Positions 54,652 to 63,636 of a stretch of 64,000 bases of DNA are shown piece by piece. Numbering within the stretch: the stretch's first letter is position 1; each line of letters starts with the position of its first letter. The DNA lies in assembly GCA_002433485.1 (NCBI GenBank), contig DJIF01000052.1:1-64000 (forward strand), written 5' to 3'. A program made the translations under genes and the position numbers. This DNA comes from Deltaproteobacteria bacterium UBA6601. Lineage in GTDB: Bacteria; Myxococcota_A; UBA796; UBA9615. The notes beneath the pieces are model-generated. The model saw only the letters and a list, made by a program, of their open reading frames with translations. It ran no database searches and was not told where the DNA came from.

Positions 54652-54658
54652 AAGGAGG
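54652..54658 (+). promoter_or_regulatory. Ribosome-binding site that decides the TTG start of the PAD gene
   Basis: AAGGAGG at 54652-54658 is a full Shine-Dalgarno match and lies 5 bp before the TTG at 54664, but 17 bp before the next in-frame ATG at 54676. This favours the TTG. Confidence 0.6.
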
Positions 54659-54663
54659 CTTGT

Positions 54664-56352
54664 TTGAAGGTTGGGATGCCACTTTCAGCGAATGTCTGGT
54701 TGGCGCCAGCCTTGCTGGTTGTCCTGTTCCTGTCGGGCTGCCTGGCCCCTGAGCTTGCCTTCACTCTTCCTGAGGACTACGCAGAGGGCGCTGGCGGAGA
54801 GTATCCGGGCCTTGTAGGCATTCCGAATCTCGACGATGACAATGAGAATGGCGAGGTGGATTGGGAGGAGGCTGCGCTGGTCGAGGGAGAAAACGACCTG
54901 AGCTCCTTTACCTTGAGCGCTGCTTTGTTCCGCGGGCTGCAGCGTCAGCAGCGGATCCGGATGGTCCTTGAGGGGGCTACTTCAGCGATCCGGGTGTGGC
55001 GAGACGGGGAGGTGGTGCTCGGTAAAGTTGAAGGTGGCTACATCGAGGCCCACAGTGTTGCACCGTTTGAAGACGGCGAGGAGGAGGTCCTGTACCGGGT
55101 GGAGTTCGAGGATTTTCTGGTCGCCGGTCGCTTGCGACTGGAACTGCATGACGGTGATGAGGTGCTGGCCAGTGACGAGATCTATGTGACTGCGGCACCG
55201 TTGATTCTTAATCATCATCTGCAGCAGACTGAGGAAGTCTGGTTGCTTGAGCTGGATGCAGGCCCCAGCTACAACAACCGGCAGATGGTGAGCGCTTATG
55301 AAGAGGTGCTCGGTGAGGTCTTTACTGCCATCGATGGTCCCAGCTACGACGGCGATGTCTGGGTCCAGGACGAGTTTCAATTCGGCTGGACCATGGCCCC
55401 AGGTCTGCGCAACGATATTGTGGTTGATTCCATTCGGGATCGGTCTCTCGACGAATACCCCGAACAGGAATTGCTCAGGCCCGACTGGGTGGTCAGGACC
55501 TGGGGCGATAGCAGTCAGGTCAACTCGCTCGATTCCTTCGGTAACCTTGAGGTCAGCCCGCCGGTCACCGTGGATGGAGTGAATTATCCATTCGGCCGGA
55601 TTTATTACGGCGGAGCAGAGTTTCTCCATCCGGATCGGCAGCTGACTGATTTCCTTGCCAGCCAGCGGGTACAGAGGCCCTTTGAGATCGACACCACCTG
55701 GTTGTGTGTCAGCCACATTGACGAGGTCAGCTCTTTTGTGCCGGATCCCAGCGCGCCTCGTGGCTTTCGGTTCGTCTGGGCCGATACCCGATCGGCCTGG
55801 TCCCTGCTAGAGGGGATGGAGCCGAGTGCACCCCTGGGCAGGTACTCACTGCCCTTCCCAGGTGGTCACGATCTGCCTGATGTTGCGGCGTTCTTGAACT
55901 CCCAGCAGCTTCGCTTCCTTAATGAAGAGATCCAGGAGGACTATCTGGATCCCCTGCTTGAGCAGATGAAGACTGAGCTGGGCCTCAGCGACGATGAGGT
56001 GGTGTTGATGCCTGCCTTGTTTGAGGAGCCGGTCGGCTGCTTGGGCCTGGTTGCCGCCTTGATTCCCGGGATGGCGAATCTCTTTGTCAGTAACCGGGGA
56101 GACCAGACAGATGTCTTTCTTGCGGATCCCTTTATGCGAGAGAGCCTGAGCAGTGCAGCTGGGCAGGACCAGGATCCTTTTATTGCCGATGTCACTGATC
56201 GGATGCCCCCGCACATCAACTTTCACTTTGTGGACGATTGGTCCATGTATCACATGGCTCTTGGTGAGGTTCATTGCGGCAGTAATTCCACCAGAACCCC
56301 AGCGGCCCACTGGTGGGAGACTGCGGTCCACCTGCTACCGGAGGCACCCTGA
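54664..56352 (+). CDS. Lipoprotein peptidylarginine deiminase (PAD family)
   Basis: 562 residues from the TTG at 54664. The signal ends in lipobox LSGC (Cys26), so the enzyme is anchored outside the inner membrane. An EF-hand-like loop DDDNENGEVDWEE (58-70) may bind calcium. The PAD catalytic set is complete: Asp236 in WVQDE, Arg258 and Arg260 in SIRDRSLDEYP, His351 and Asp353 in HIDEVSSFVP, and Cys538 in GEVHCGSNSTR. In animal PADs these correspond to the WxQDE Asp, the HVDE pair and the GEVHCGTN Cys. The protein should convert peptidyl-arginine to citrulline. It differs from the bacterial PPAD type. HEAT-protein gene follows with a 1-bp overlap. Confidence 0.92.
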   Translation: MKVGMPLSANVWLAPALLVVLFLSGCLAPELAFTLPEDYAEGAGGEYPGLVGIPNLDDDNENGEVDWEEAALVEGENDLSSFTLSAALFRGLQRQQRIRMVLEGATSAIRVWRDGEVVLGKVEGGYIEAHSVAPFEDGEEEVLYRVEFEDFLVAGRLRLELHDGDEVLASDEIYVTAAPLILNHHLQQTEEVWLLELDAGPSYNNRQMVSAYEEVLGEVFTAIDGPSYDGDVWVQDEFQFGWTMAPGLRNDIVVDSIRDRSLDEYPEQELLRPDWVVRTWGDSSQVNSLDSFGNLEVSPPVTVDGVNYPFGRIYYGGAEFLHPDRQLTDFLASQRVQRPFEIDTTWLCVSHIDEVSSFVPDPSAPRGFRFVWADTRSAWSLLEGMEPSAPLGRYSLPFPGGHDLPDVAAFLNSQQLRFLNEEIQEDYLDPLLEQMKTELGLSDDEVVLMPALFEEPVGCLGLVAALIPGMANLFVSNRGDQTDVFLADPFMRESLSSAAGQDQDPFIADVTDRMPPHINFHFVDDWSMYHMALGEVHCGSNSTRTPAAHWWETAVHLLPEAP

Positions 56353-57260
56353 TGCGCCGCGCTCTGGTTACCGCCCTGTTTGTGGTGCTGGTCGCGGCCC
56401 CTGCGCTGCACGCAGCACCGCCAGTCGAGCCGATCAGCGACGCGCTGTTGGGTCTCTACGTAGCCGGTTCGTCTTATGTGTTGCAGCGGGATGCCCTGCT
56501 GACTGCTGACAGGCCGACAGAGGCTGAGTTGACCGCGCTGTACGAACACCAGGACTGGCGTGTTCAGCTCCTGGCTGAGCTTATTGTTGGGCTCCGCCAT
56601 CGCCCCGAACAGCAGGCTCGAGTCAGTGCTCTTGAGCCAGTCCTGGATCGGGTCGGACGCCCGCGTTTTGTCGGACCGGAACTGATGGCTCCTGAGGCTC
56701 GCATCTTTATCTGGGAGCGCTTGCAGTTTGGCGGAGAACCGCCTGCGATTCGGGCGTCGCTGGCGCGCACTTTGATTGGCTTGGGTGGAGATTGGGAACA
56801 GTTGCTAGCTCGACTGTTGGCCGATGAACATGAAGCTCAAGTGCGATTGGTCCTGGTCAGTGGGATGCGCGGTGGGGACGCGCAGACTGCTGATTCAGTG
56901 TTTGCGCTGGCTTTGCTCGATCCTGATCCTGCGGTGCGCGCCGAGGCCTGCCGTTCAATAGGTTGGCGTGGGGATGGCGAGCGGTGGGGTTCAGCGTTGA
57001 TGACAGCTCTGAGCGATCAGTCGCCTGAGGTGCGCGCGATGGCTGCCAGGAGCTTGGGCTGGACGGCGGATGCAGAGGCCTGGCGCCCGCTGTTGAGCAG
57101 GCTCGATGATTCTGCTGCGGAGGTGCGACTCCATGCGCTTCGGGCGCTGGCGCGGATTGACGTTGAGCGAGCTGCAGCTATCGGCATGCTGCGGCGGCTA
57201 CAGCAGGATCCTGACGCGCGGGTGTCGCGGCTGGCTACTGGCATTGTTCAGGGGCACTGA
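56352..57260 (+). CDS. Exported HEAT-repeat protein coupled to PAD
   Basis: 302 residues from the ATG at 56352, which shares a base with the PAD stop (TGATG). The signal peptide is ALVTALFVVLVAAPALHA. The mature part has HEAT/PBS-type units: AVRAEACRSIGWRGDGERWG, VRAMAARSLGWTADAEAW and VRLHALRALARIDVERAAA. Such helices are protein-binding scaffolds. The overlap with PAD suggests it recruits or regulates that enzyme or its target in the periplasm. Confidence 0.82.
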   Translation: MRRALVTALFVVLVAAPALHAAPPVEPISDALLGLYVAGSSYVLQRDALLTADRPTEAELTALYEHQDWRVQLLAELIVGLRHRPEQQARVSALEPVLDRVGRPRFVGPELMAPEARIFIWERLQFGGEPPAIRASLARTLIGLGGDWEQLLARLLADEHEAQVRLVLVSGMRGGDAQTADSVFALALLDPDPAVRAEACRSIGWRGDGERWGSALMTALSDQSPEVRAMAARSLGWTADAEAWRPLLSRLDDSAAEVRLHALRALARIDVERAAAIGMLRRLQQDPDARVSRLATGIVQGH

Positions 57261-57325
57261 CCAGTCTACCCGCCACAGACTTACTGAGGTTCAGGGCCTT
57301 TGCCTGGCTGTGTGACGCTCTGCGG

Positions 57326-57331
57326 TACACT
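57326..57331 (+). promoter_or_regulatory. Possible -10 box of a leaderless livM-like transcript
   Basis: TACACT ends 6 bp before the GTG start at 57338. A TTGCCT at 57300-57305 is 20 bp upstream, which is too long for a good -35. The spacing is like that of the box at 36603. Confidence 0.35.
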
Positions 57332-57337
57332 CAAGGG

Positions 57338-58555
57338 GTGACCTTTGGTTGGCAGAATCGGGTGCTGGTCTGGACTGCTCAGGCTCTCTCTCTAGGGGCC
57401 GCAGTTATCGCTTTGCGAATCCGCGATCCGTTTAGCTTTGTCGGCTTTCTGTTGTTGCTGGTTGTGGCTTACCTTGGCCTGCGGGCCGCGCTCAGTCGAC
57501 TTGAACTGAGTGATCGGCTGAGCCGAGCCTTTCGTGCAGAGCCAGGCGCTGCTCGGGCAGGGCTGCTGGGCGCTCTGCTGCTTTTTCCCTTCATCTTTAC
57601 CCTCGGCTTCAGAGACCCCTATTGGGTCTACGTAGCCACCCTGGCTGGGATATATGTGTGTCTCGCCCTTGGCCTCAATGTGGTTGTGGGCCTCGCTGGC
57701 TTGCTCGATCTGGGCTACGTGGCCTTCTATGCCATTGGCGCCTATTCGTCTGCTTTGATCTCGCTCAGCTTCCCTCAATATTGGTGGGCTGTGTGGCTGT
57801 GGGTCCCCTGCGTGGTGGTGCTGGCCGCGCTCTTCGGGGTGGTGCTGGGCTTTCCGACCTTGCGTCTCAGAGGGGACTATCTGGCCATCGTTACGCTCGG
57901 CTTTGGGGAGATCGTCCGCATTGTTCTGGGCAACTGGGATTCGGTGACCAATGGGCCGAAGGGCCTCGCGGGGATCCCCTCGCCGCGAATCGGCAGTTAC
58001 TCCCTCGATCAGGGGCTGCCCTTATTGGACTTTCTCGGACCGTTGTTGTGGGACCAGCGGGTAACGGTTTGGGGAAAGGAGGTGAACTACTACCTGTTGA
58101 CCTTAGGCTACGCTCTGCTCATCGCGTTGGTCGCTGCGCGGCTCGATAACAGCCGCCTGGGTCGTGCCTGGCGGGCGGTTCGTGAAGATGAACTGGCGGC
58201 CCGTTCGATGGGTATCGATGTCACCCGGGTCAAGCTGATGGCCTTTGGCATTGGCGCCTCCTTCGCCGGCATAGCCGGGCTGCTGTTTGCTCACATTCAG
58301 GGCTTCATCGATCCCATGTCCTTCGTCTTTATGGAGTCTGCGATCATCCTGTGCATGGTTGTATTGGGGGGCAGTGGCTCTCTTGTCGGGGTCGTAGTGG
58401 GCGCTATCTTGCTGGCGGTTCTGCCCGAGAAGTTGCGCGACTTTCAAGAGTACAGGATGCTGATCTTCGGGTTGGTGTTGGTGTTGATGATGGTTCTACG
58501 TCCTCAGGGGCTGTTTCCTGCGGTCCAGAGTCAAGGCTCATCGGCCCGCTCCTGA
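57338..58555 (+). CDS. Branched-chain amino-acid ABC transporter permease, LivM-type (orphan)
   Basis: 405 residues with about ten hydrophobic helices. The permease signature is clear: YVCLALGLNVVVGLAGLLDL, FYAIGAYSSAL, LRLRGDYLAIVTLGFGEI and the cytoplasmic loop GRAWRAVREDELAARSMGID that contacts the ATPase. LivM normally works with LivH, LivG, LivF and a binding protein. None of these genes is in view, so the partners are elsewhere or the gene was separated from its operon. The GTG start has no clear Shine-Dalgarno. Substrate may also be urea or amides, as these families overlap. Confidence 0.9.
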   Translation: MTFGWQNRVLVWTAQALSLGAAVIALRIRDPFSFVGFLLLLVVAYLGLRAALSRLELSDRLSRAFRAEPGAARAGLLGALLLFPFIFTLGFRDPYWVYVATLAGIYVCLALGLNVVVGLAGLLDLGYVAFYAIGAYSSALISLSFPQYWWAVWLWVPCVVVLAALFGVVLGFPTLRLRGDYLAIVTLGFGEIVRIVLGNWDSVTNGPKGLAGIPSPRIGSYSLDQGLPLLDFLGPLLWDQRVTVWGKEVNYYLLTLGYALLIALVAARLDNSRLGRAWRAVREDELAARSMGIDVTRVKLMAFGIGASFAGIAGLLFAHIQGFIDPMSFVFMESAIILCMVVLGGSGSLVGVVVGAILLAVLPEKLRDFQEYRMLIFGLVLVLMMVLRPQGLFPAVQSQGSSARS

Positions 58556-58576
58556 GGTCATCTACTGGAGAGCGTA

Positions 58577-59467
58577 ATGAGGTACTTCTGGCTCTGCTTG
58601 ATGATCCTGCCGCTGGTCTCCTGCCAAGGAACTGAGGAGCGCCCGGAACGACCGATCCAGTACAGAGACGGCAATGCAGGGGTGGATGTGGCTGCCGTCG
58701 AAGCGAGCCAGGAGGCGGCACATCGCAGTGAGCAGGCCCTTCATCAAAAGGACGCAAATCTCGGCTTCGCTAAGGGGCTTTTTATTGAACCGGCGACGCC
58801 AACGGTGGAGGATTCTCTGGTCGCAGTAGCCCCTCTGGTTGCGGGTGTCGACAGCTTTGCTGAGGTCTCCTACTCCTGGTACGTCAATGGCAGGCGGGTC
58901 TCTGGAGTCACGCGGGATCGGTTAAAGCCTGGCGCTGGGGGCTTCCAGCGGGGCGATACGGTCTACTTTTCTGCCCGGGTGGAGAATGTGGACGGCCAGT
59001 ACATTGAGGAGAGCTCCAAGGTTGTGGAGATCGGCAATGCAAAGCCGATCATGCTCTCCGATGTGCGTCAGGCCAGAGGGCTGCATGGAGTGCGTTTGAA
59101 GGCTGAGGACCCTGACGGTGATGAATTGACCTGGTCGGTGGAGGGCGGCCCTCCGGGGGTCAGCATCGACGCGCGCGGACGGATCCGGGTGAAGCAGGTC
59201 AACCTGCAGGAAAAGTTCTCCGGAGAGGTGGTTTTCGTCGCGGAAGACCCAGAGGGCGCGCGCGCAGAACTTCATATTCCGGTGTCGGTGAATGCTGCGA
59301 CTGAGGCCCGGGTGGAAGAGCGGGAAGTGACCCGGGTCAAGCGGCGTGAAGAGGCTACTGAGGCGGAGTTCGAGAAGGCCAACCTCGAGGCGGGTGATCG
59401 CATCGAGAAGATGTCGCCCGAGGAGTTCGAGCGCTACATTCGAGAGCAGGAACGGCGCGCAAAGTAG
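58577..59467 (+). CDS. Lipoprotein with Ig-like/cadherin-like domains
   Basis: 296 residues. The lipobox is LVSC (Cys16). The stretch ADSFAEVSYSWYVNGRR-type (about 85-115) and EDPDGDELTWSVEGGPPG (about 175-193) belong to putative Ig or dystroglycan/cadherin-like folds. The second has the usual DxDGD-LTWS pattern. The C-terminus is highly charged and helical (FEKANLEAGDRIEKMSPEEF). It may be a cell-surface binding protein. It lies 21 bp after the permease gene and 13 bp before trkA, in one direction. Confidence 0.82.
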   Translation: MRYFWLCLMILPLVSCQGTEERPERPIQYRDGNAGVDVAAVEASQEAAHRSEQALHQKDANLGFAKGLFIEPATPTVEDSLVAVAPLVAGVDSFAEVSYSWYVNGRRVSGVTRDRLKPGAGGFQRGDTVYFSARVENVDGQYIEESSKVVEIGNAKPIMLSDVRQARGLHGVRLKAEDPDGDELTWSVEGGPPGVSIDARGRIRVKQVNLQEKFSGEVVFVAEDPEGARAELHIPVSVNAATEARVEEREVTRVKRREEATEAEFEKANLEAGDRIEKMSPEEFERYIREQERRAK

Positions 59468-59480
59468 GGGGGCGAGAGCT

Positions 59481-60845
59481 GTGCGAATTGTAGTTGTTGG
59501 AGTTGGAGAGGTCGGTGGCCATCTGGTAGCGACCCTTGCTAAAGATGGACATCGTGTGGTGGCGGTCGACCACGACAGCTCGGTGTTGGAGTTGGCTACC
59601 GAGCACGCGGATATTCAGACCGTCTGTGGTCATGGCGCGATTCTGCCGGTGCTGCGCAGCGCTGGGGTCGCCCACAGTGATCTGGTAGTCGCTGTAACTG
59701 CCAGCGATGAGGTCAACCTGTTGGCCTGCGTGGCCGCCAAGCAATTGGGGGTTAAGCAGGCCATTGCCCGGGTCGTTAACCGCTCTTACTACGAGGAGGA
59801 GGGTGGGGTCGCTCACGATGTCATCGGTGTGGATCTGTTGATCAACCCACAGGTCCTGGCCGCCATGGAGTTGCACCGGGTGATTCGCAGCTTTGGAGCC
59901 CTGGAGACTGAGAATCTCGCCGACAACCGGGTCGAGGTCGTCGATCTGCTGGTGCGCGAGAAGACCCGCTATCTGGGCAAGCAGCTGCGCGACATGTCCA
60001 TCCCGCCCGGTGCCTTGATCGCGGCGATCGTCCGGGATGGGCGGATGCTCATTCCCCACGGCGGTGATCATGTGGAGCTCAACGACCACCTGTGGCTTAT
60101 CGGTGCCATCGACACCATTCCGCGCATTGAGACCATGTTCGGTATGACCCGCGAAGAACGTGCCGAGCGGGTGATGATCATTGGTGGAGGAGAGATTGGG
60201 CTGGAGGTCGCCCGCCGTCTGGAGCGGGATGGAGTCGAGCTGTCCATCATTGAGAAAGACATGAGCCGGTGCCGGGAGCTGGCTGCTGAGCTGAAGGACT
60301 CACTGGTCCTTTGTGGGGATGGTACCAATCGGGGCATGCTGGTCGAGGAGGAGGTCAGCAGCGTCGACGCTTTTCTGGCCGTCACGCGTAGCGATGAGGC
60401 CAACATTATGGCTTCGCTGTTGGCTAAGGCCCAGGGTGCTAAGCGAGCGATGGCACTGGTCCATCGTGGCGATTACCTCAGAGCAGCTCAGGGAGTTGGC
60501 CTTGATGTCGCGGTGAGTCCCCGTCGTTCGGCTGCCAACTACATCCTCGCTCACGTGCGTTCGAAGCAGGTCTATCGGGTGGTTCAGGTGGAGAACGGTA
60601 AGGCCGAGATTCTTGAGGTTCATGTACCGGGAAGAGCACGGATTCTTGGTCGAACCCTCATGTACGTGGATGTTCCGCGAGGTTCCTTGATCGCCTGTGT
60701 TGTGCGCGGTAGCAGGGTTTTTGTGCCCCGGGGAACCGACGAGGTCGTGTCAGGAGATGTGGTGGTGGTCTTTACCGTCCCCGAGGTCCGTGAAGAGGTA
60801 TTGCGCCTGTTTCGCGATCCGCGTGAGGAGGCGGCGCCGAGCTAG
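59481..60845 (+). CDS. trkA: Trk potassium uptake NAD-binding protein
   Basis: 454 residues from a GTG at 59481. Two RCK units are visible. Each starts with a nucleotide-binding strand: VVVGVGEVGGHLVATLAKDG and IIGGGEIGLEVARRLERDG. Each has an acidic end (DHDSS; EKDMSRC) and a C-terminal RCK-C half (VREKTRYLGKQLRD; VPGRARILGRTLM). This is the TrkA layout of about 450 residues that gates the TrkH/TrkG potassium channel in response to NADH or ATP. No trkH gene is in the window. Its last 74 bp overlap the convergent STAND-like gene. Confidence 0.95.
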   Translation: MRIVVVGVGEVGGHLVATLAKDGHRVVAVDHDSSVLELATEHADIQTVCGHGAILPVLRSAGVAHSDLVVAVTASDEVNLLACVAAKQLGVKQAIARVVNRSYYEEEGGVAHDVIGVDLLINPQVLAAMELHRVIRSFGALETENLADNRVEVVDLLVREKTRYLGKQLRDMSIPPGALIAAIVRDGRMLIPHGGDHVELNDHLWLIGAIDTIPRIETMFGMTREERAERVMIIGGGEIGLEVARRLERDGVELSIIEKDMSRCRELAAELKDSLVLCGDGTNRGMLVEEEVSSVDAFLAVTRSDEANIMASLLAKAQGAKRAMALVHRGDYLRAAQGVGLDVAVSPRRSAANYILAHVRSKQVYRVVQVENGKAEILEVHVPGRARILGRTLMYVDVPRGSLIACVVRGSRVFVPRGTDEVVSGDVVVVFTVPEVREEVLRLFRDPREEAAPS

Positions 60846-63387
60846 CGAATGCCAGCAGGCGACTTAGAAGACGAGCGGGTCCGTGCCATTCAGGTAGTTC
60901 TTTACCCTGCAGTGCTCTGGCCATCGCTGCGGTGGCGGCAAGTCCGTTCATTCCTGCGTCCAGTTCAGCTCGCTCTGCTGCGGTTGTCGCTTCGGTGCAG
61001 CGGCCACAGAGTTGGAGTGCCCACCCCTTCAGCACGCGAAGCTCGGGGGCGCCGGTATTGGCGAATTCTGGATCTTGTTGATGTTCCTCAAGCAGCTCTT
61101 CCAACCGGTACAGCTGAGCCAGCGGTGCAACCCGATTGAGGCTCGCGCTGAGCAACTGGACTTCAATGCGTAGCGCAACACAGCTGAGGTGTCGGACGCG
61201 AAACGGCTCGGCAGGGATTCGCGCGCAGCATATGGCGAGCTGCTCTTCAGCCTCCAAAATGGCCTGTAGCGCACTAGCCTCCTGGTCAAAGAATTGCGAG
61301 GCAGCTTGCCAGGCCCTTGCGTGCCAGCCCTCTGCTTCGCGGGCTGCGCTGTCTGCATCGGGGCGCTCGTTGCTTAGCTCCTCAGTGGCCTGGTTAAATA
61401 ATGTGCGGGCCGCTTCGTAGTCCCCTTTGCAGAGGCGCCAGCGGCCTTGTGTAGCCCAGATCTCGATTAGTGCGTCACGGTCTCCACTGAGGCTTGCGGC
61501 TTCCAGGCTGTCATCGAGATCCCTGGCGGCGCCACTCAGATCACCTGCGCGCATCCGCAGGTCTCCCCGCAGACTGAGCAGTCGCGCTTGGATACGGGGT
61601 TCTTCAGGTGGCAGTTCTGCAGCAGCCTCAGCAATGCAGGCCATGGCGCCGCGAATGTCGCCGCGCAGTAAGCGAACCAGGGAGACGTTGAGCAGGCGCG
61701 AGGTAAGCCCCCTGCGGTCACCACAAGAGCGGGCTTCTTCTGCTGCCAACTGGAGTTGTGTCTCCGCGTCGCGAAGCTGACCTCGATACATGAGAACTCC
61801 GCCCAGACCGGCTCTGCGGCTGGCGGCCCGACGAGTGTCGTCCAGGGTAAGCGCCTTTGTCAGGGCAGCCTCAAAGTTCTGTTGGGCTTTGCTCAACCGA
61901 CCGGCTTGCAAGTGGACTGAGCCACACATTCCCAGCAGGTCGCTGCTGGCCGCTCGGTTTTCGGTTCGCTCGGCTTCGCGCAGCGCTGCTCGCAGATGCT
62001 CGAGACTCTGTCGGCCTGAGCCGTTCAGAATGTGATGTCGTGCCAGCCGGGTATGTATTTCTCTCGCCATCTGGCGGTCGCCGCAGGCCTGTGCGTGGGG
62101 CAGGGCACGCAGCAAGGCTGGGGCTGCTGTTGTGTGGTCACCGATGTGGCTGGCGGCCTCAGCGAGCAGCAGGCAGGCGCTCGCCAGATCACTTTGCTCA
62201 ACATGTTCGGCAGGAACCGAGAGGGCCAGGGTGAGGTCATCGCGGATTGGTCGCCAGGCGCTTAGCTGCTGGGCGGCTCTCAGAGTGCCGCCGTGGAGGG
62301 CGCCTTGCAGGGCCATGCGGCCGTCCCCTGCGGCAACTGCGTAGCGCAGGCCAAGGCGGGCCGAGGAGTTGTCCTCCAGTTCGGTCCGGTTTGGTACCGA
62401 CGGGTTGAGCTCTCGCAGAAAGTATCCTGCCAATCGCTGTAGCAAGGCGTTTTTCTGTAGCAGAATCTGTCGCTCAGGGATCAGCCTTCGAGAAGCTGAG
62501 CCGATGGAGCGGGCGCAGCGCCAGTAGCAACCGACAGCTTCGATGAGACCCTTACCTTCAAGTCGCTGTAAGGAGCCAGTGGCGGCGTTTATGTGGAGGC
62601 TGCCGCTGGCTGCAACTGCTGCTGCAGGAGTGGGCTGTCGTGCCAGCGCAAGAATTAGCAGGGTCTCTTCATCTTCGGCGGGAAGGGTTTCGAGCAGCGC
62701 TGTTAGCAAGGTGCCCCAGAGCTGGGAACGGTCTGAAGGAAGGCGGAAGCGCTCGGGTAGCGCCCGCAGTAAGGCGAGGGCGCCCGGACGTCGTAACCAG
62801 ATCGGTGCCAGTTGGGTGACTGAGCGGCCGGCAATTGCTGTCGCCTGTGACGGTGTCAGGGGCGGAAGCGGCCGGACCGGCACGGATAGACCGGCCGGAC
62901 CATGGTGTGCGGTGATCAGGACTGCTGCGCCGCTGTCCGCAAGCTCACCCGCTTCCAGGGCAGCAAGCAGCAGTCGCAGTTCGGCGTCTGGTACTCCTGC
63001 GGCGCCAGAGGTAAAGCAGGGGTCTAGGTCGTCGAGGATCAGCAGTTTGCCTTCGCTACGAAGGGTGCTAAGGACGCTGTCGACGAGTCGCTCGCAGCTG
63101 CCCTGGTAAAGTGCAGCAGGAGCGGCTCCCGTCCACAGTGGACGAAGCAGGTCGGCGCTCTGTAGCCACATTCCTGGCCTTGTCCAGGTGATGGGGCCCT
63201 GCCACCGCTCGCTGAGTTCCCATGCTGCCCAGGAGCTGCCGCTGCCAGCGGGCCCTTGAATGATCGCTACTCCGCGCTGCTTCAGGTCGGTCAGAACTGC
63301 CTCGCAGTAGTCTTGCCTAGAAACTCGTTGCGACGCTGATATGGGCGGTTGATTCCTGATGGTCGTCTTTGCGCTCACCCCATGCAT
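60772..63387 (-). CDS. STAND-like NTPase/TPR protein with degenerate P-loop
   Basis: 871 residues. Residues 45-52 read GPAGSGSS, where Walker A should have Lys before the last Ser. A Walker B-like LLILDDLDP is intact near 114-122. After a helical segment, from about 370 there are many TPR repeats, for example ACLLLAEAASHIGDHTTAA, ARHHILNGSGRQSLEHLRAAL and LSGAARDLDDSLEAASLSGD. The layout resembles MalT- or AfsR-like STAND proteins with a TPR sensor, but no effector domain is seen. The last 74 bp overlap the convergent trkA gene. No signal peptide, so it is cytosolic. Confidence 0.78.
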   Translation of the reverse strand: MHGVSAKTTIRNQPPISASQRVSRQDYCEAVLTDLKQRGVAIIQGPAGSGSSWAAWELSERWQGPITWTRPGMWLQSADLLRPLWTGAAPAALYQGSCERLVDSVLSTLRSEGKLLILDDLDPCFTSGAAGVPDAELRLLLAALEAGELADSGAAVLITAHHGPAGLSVPVRPLPPLTPSQATAIAGRSVTQLAPIWLRRPGALALLRALPERFRLPSDRSQLWGTLLTALLETLPAEDEETLLILALARQPTPAAAVAASGSLHINAATGSLQRLEGKGLIEAVGCYWRCARSIGSASRRLIPERQILLQKNALLQRLAGYFLRELNPSVPNRTELEDNSSARLGLRYAVAAGDGRMALQGALHGGTLRAAQQLSAWRPIRDDLTLALSVPAEHVEQSDLASACLLLAEAASHIGDHTTAAPALLRALPHAQACGDRQMAREIHTRLARHHILNGSGRQSLEHLRAALREAERTENRAASSDLLGMCGSVHLQAGRLSKAQQNFEAALTKALTLDDTRRAASRRAGLGGVLMYRGQLRDAETQLQLAAEEARSCGDRRGLTSRLLNVSLVRLLRGDIRGAMACIAEAAAELPPEEPRIQARLLSLRGDLRMRAGDLSGAARDLDDSLEAASLSGDRDALIEIWATQGRWRLCKGDYEAARTLFNQATEELSNERPDADSAAREAEGWHARAWQAASQFFDQEASALQAILEAEEQLAICCARIPAEPFRVRHLSCVALRIEVQLLSASLNRVAPLAQLYRLEELLEEHQQDPEFANTGAPELRVLKGWALQLCGRCTEATTAAERAELDAGMNGLAATAAMARALQGKELPEWHGPARLLSRLLAFASSAPPPHADRETGAIPLHGPRGR

Positions 63388-63413
63388 TGTAGGGCTTTGA
63401 GGTTAGGGTCGGG

Positions 63414-63426
63414 CGCTATGCTAGCG
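63414..63426. promoter_or_regulatory. Perfect 13-bp palindrome in the divergent promoter region
   Basis: CGCTA and TAGCG flank TGC, between the STAND-like gene and the methyltransferase gene. It may bind a regulator. Confidence 0.3.
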
Positions 63427-63553
63427 GCAATCTCGGTGTCTAGAACTTCGAATTTATCGACATCCGCTACCATGCGAAGTGGAGCTTTGAGTGGGTCAAG
63501 GTTCTGGATCGGCCGCAGGTAGGACTATCTGTGTTAAGGATGTGAAGGGTAGG

Positions 63554-63590
63554 GCTCCTGCTGCCAACCTGCAGACATGTAAACAGGAGC
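63554..63590 (+). promoter_or_regulatory. Inverted repeat upstream of the methyltransferase
   Basis: GCTCCTG (63554-63560) pairs with CAGGAGC (63584-63590) around a 23-base loop, about 47 bases before the TTG start. No T-run follows, so it is not a classic terminator. Confidence 0.3.
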
Positions 63591-63636
63591 AGAGGGTCTT
63601 CTTTCAGGCGCTCTCAGTTTCTCAGGAGTCCCGCTT

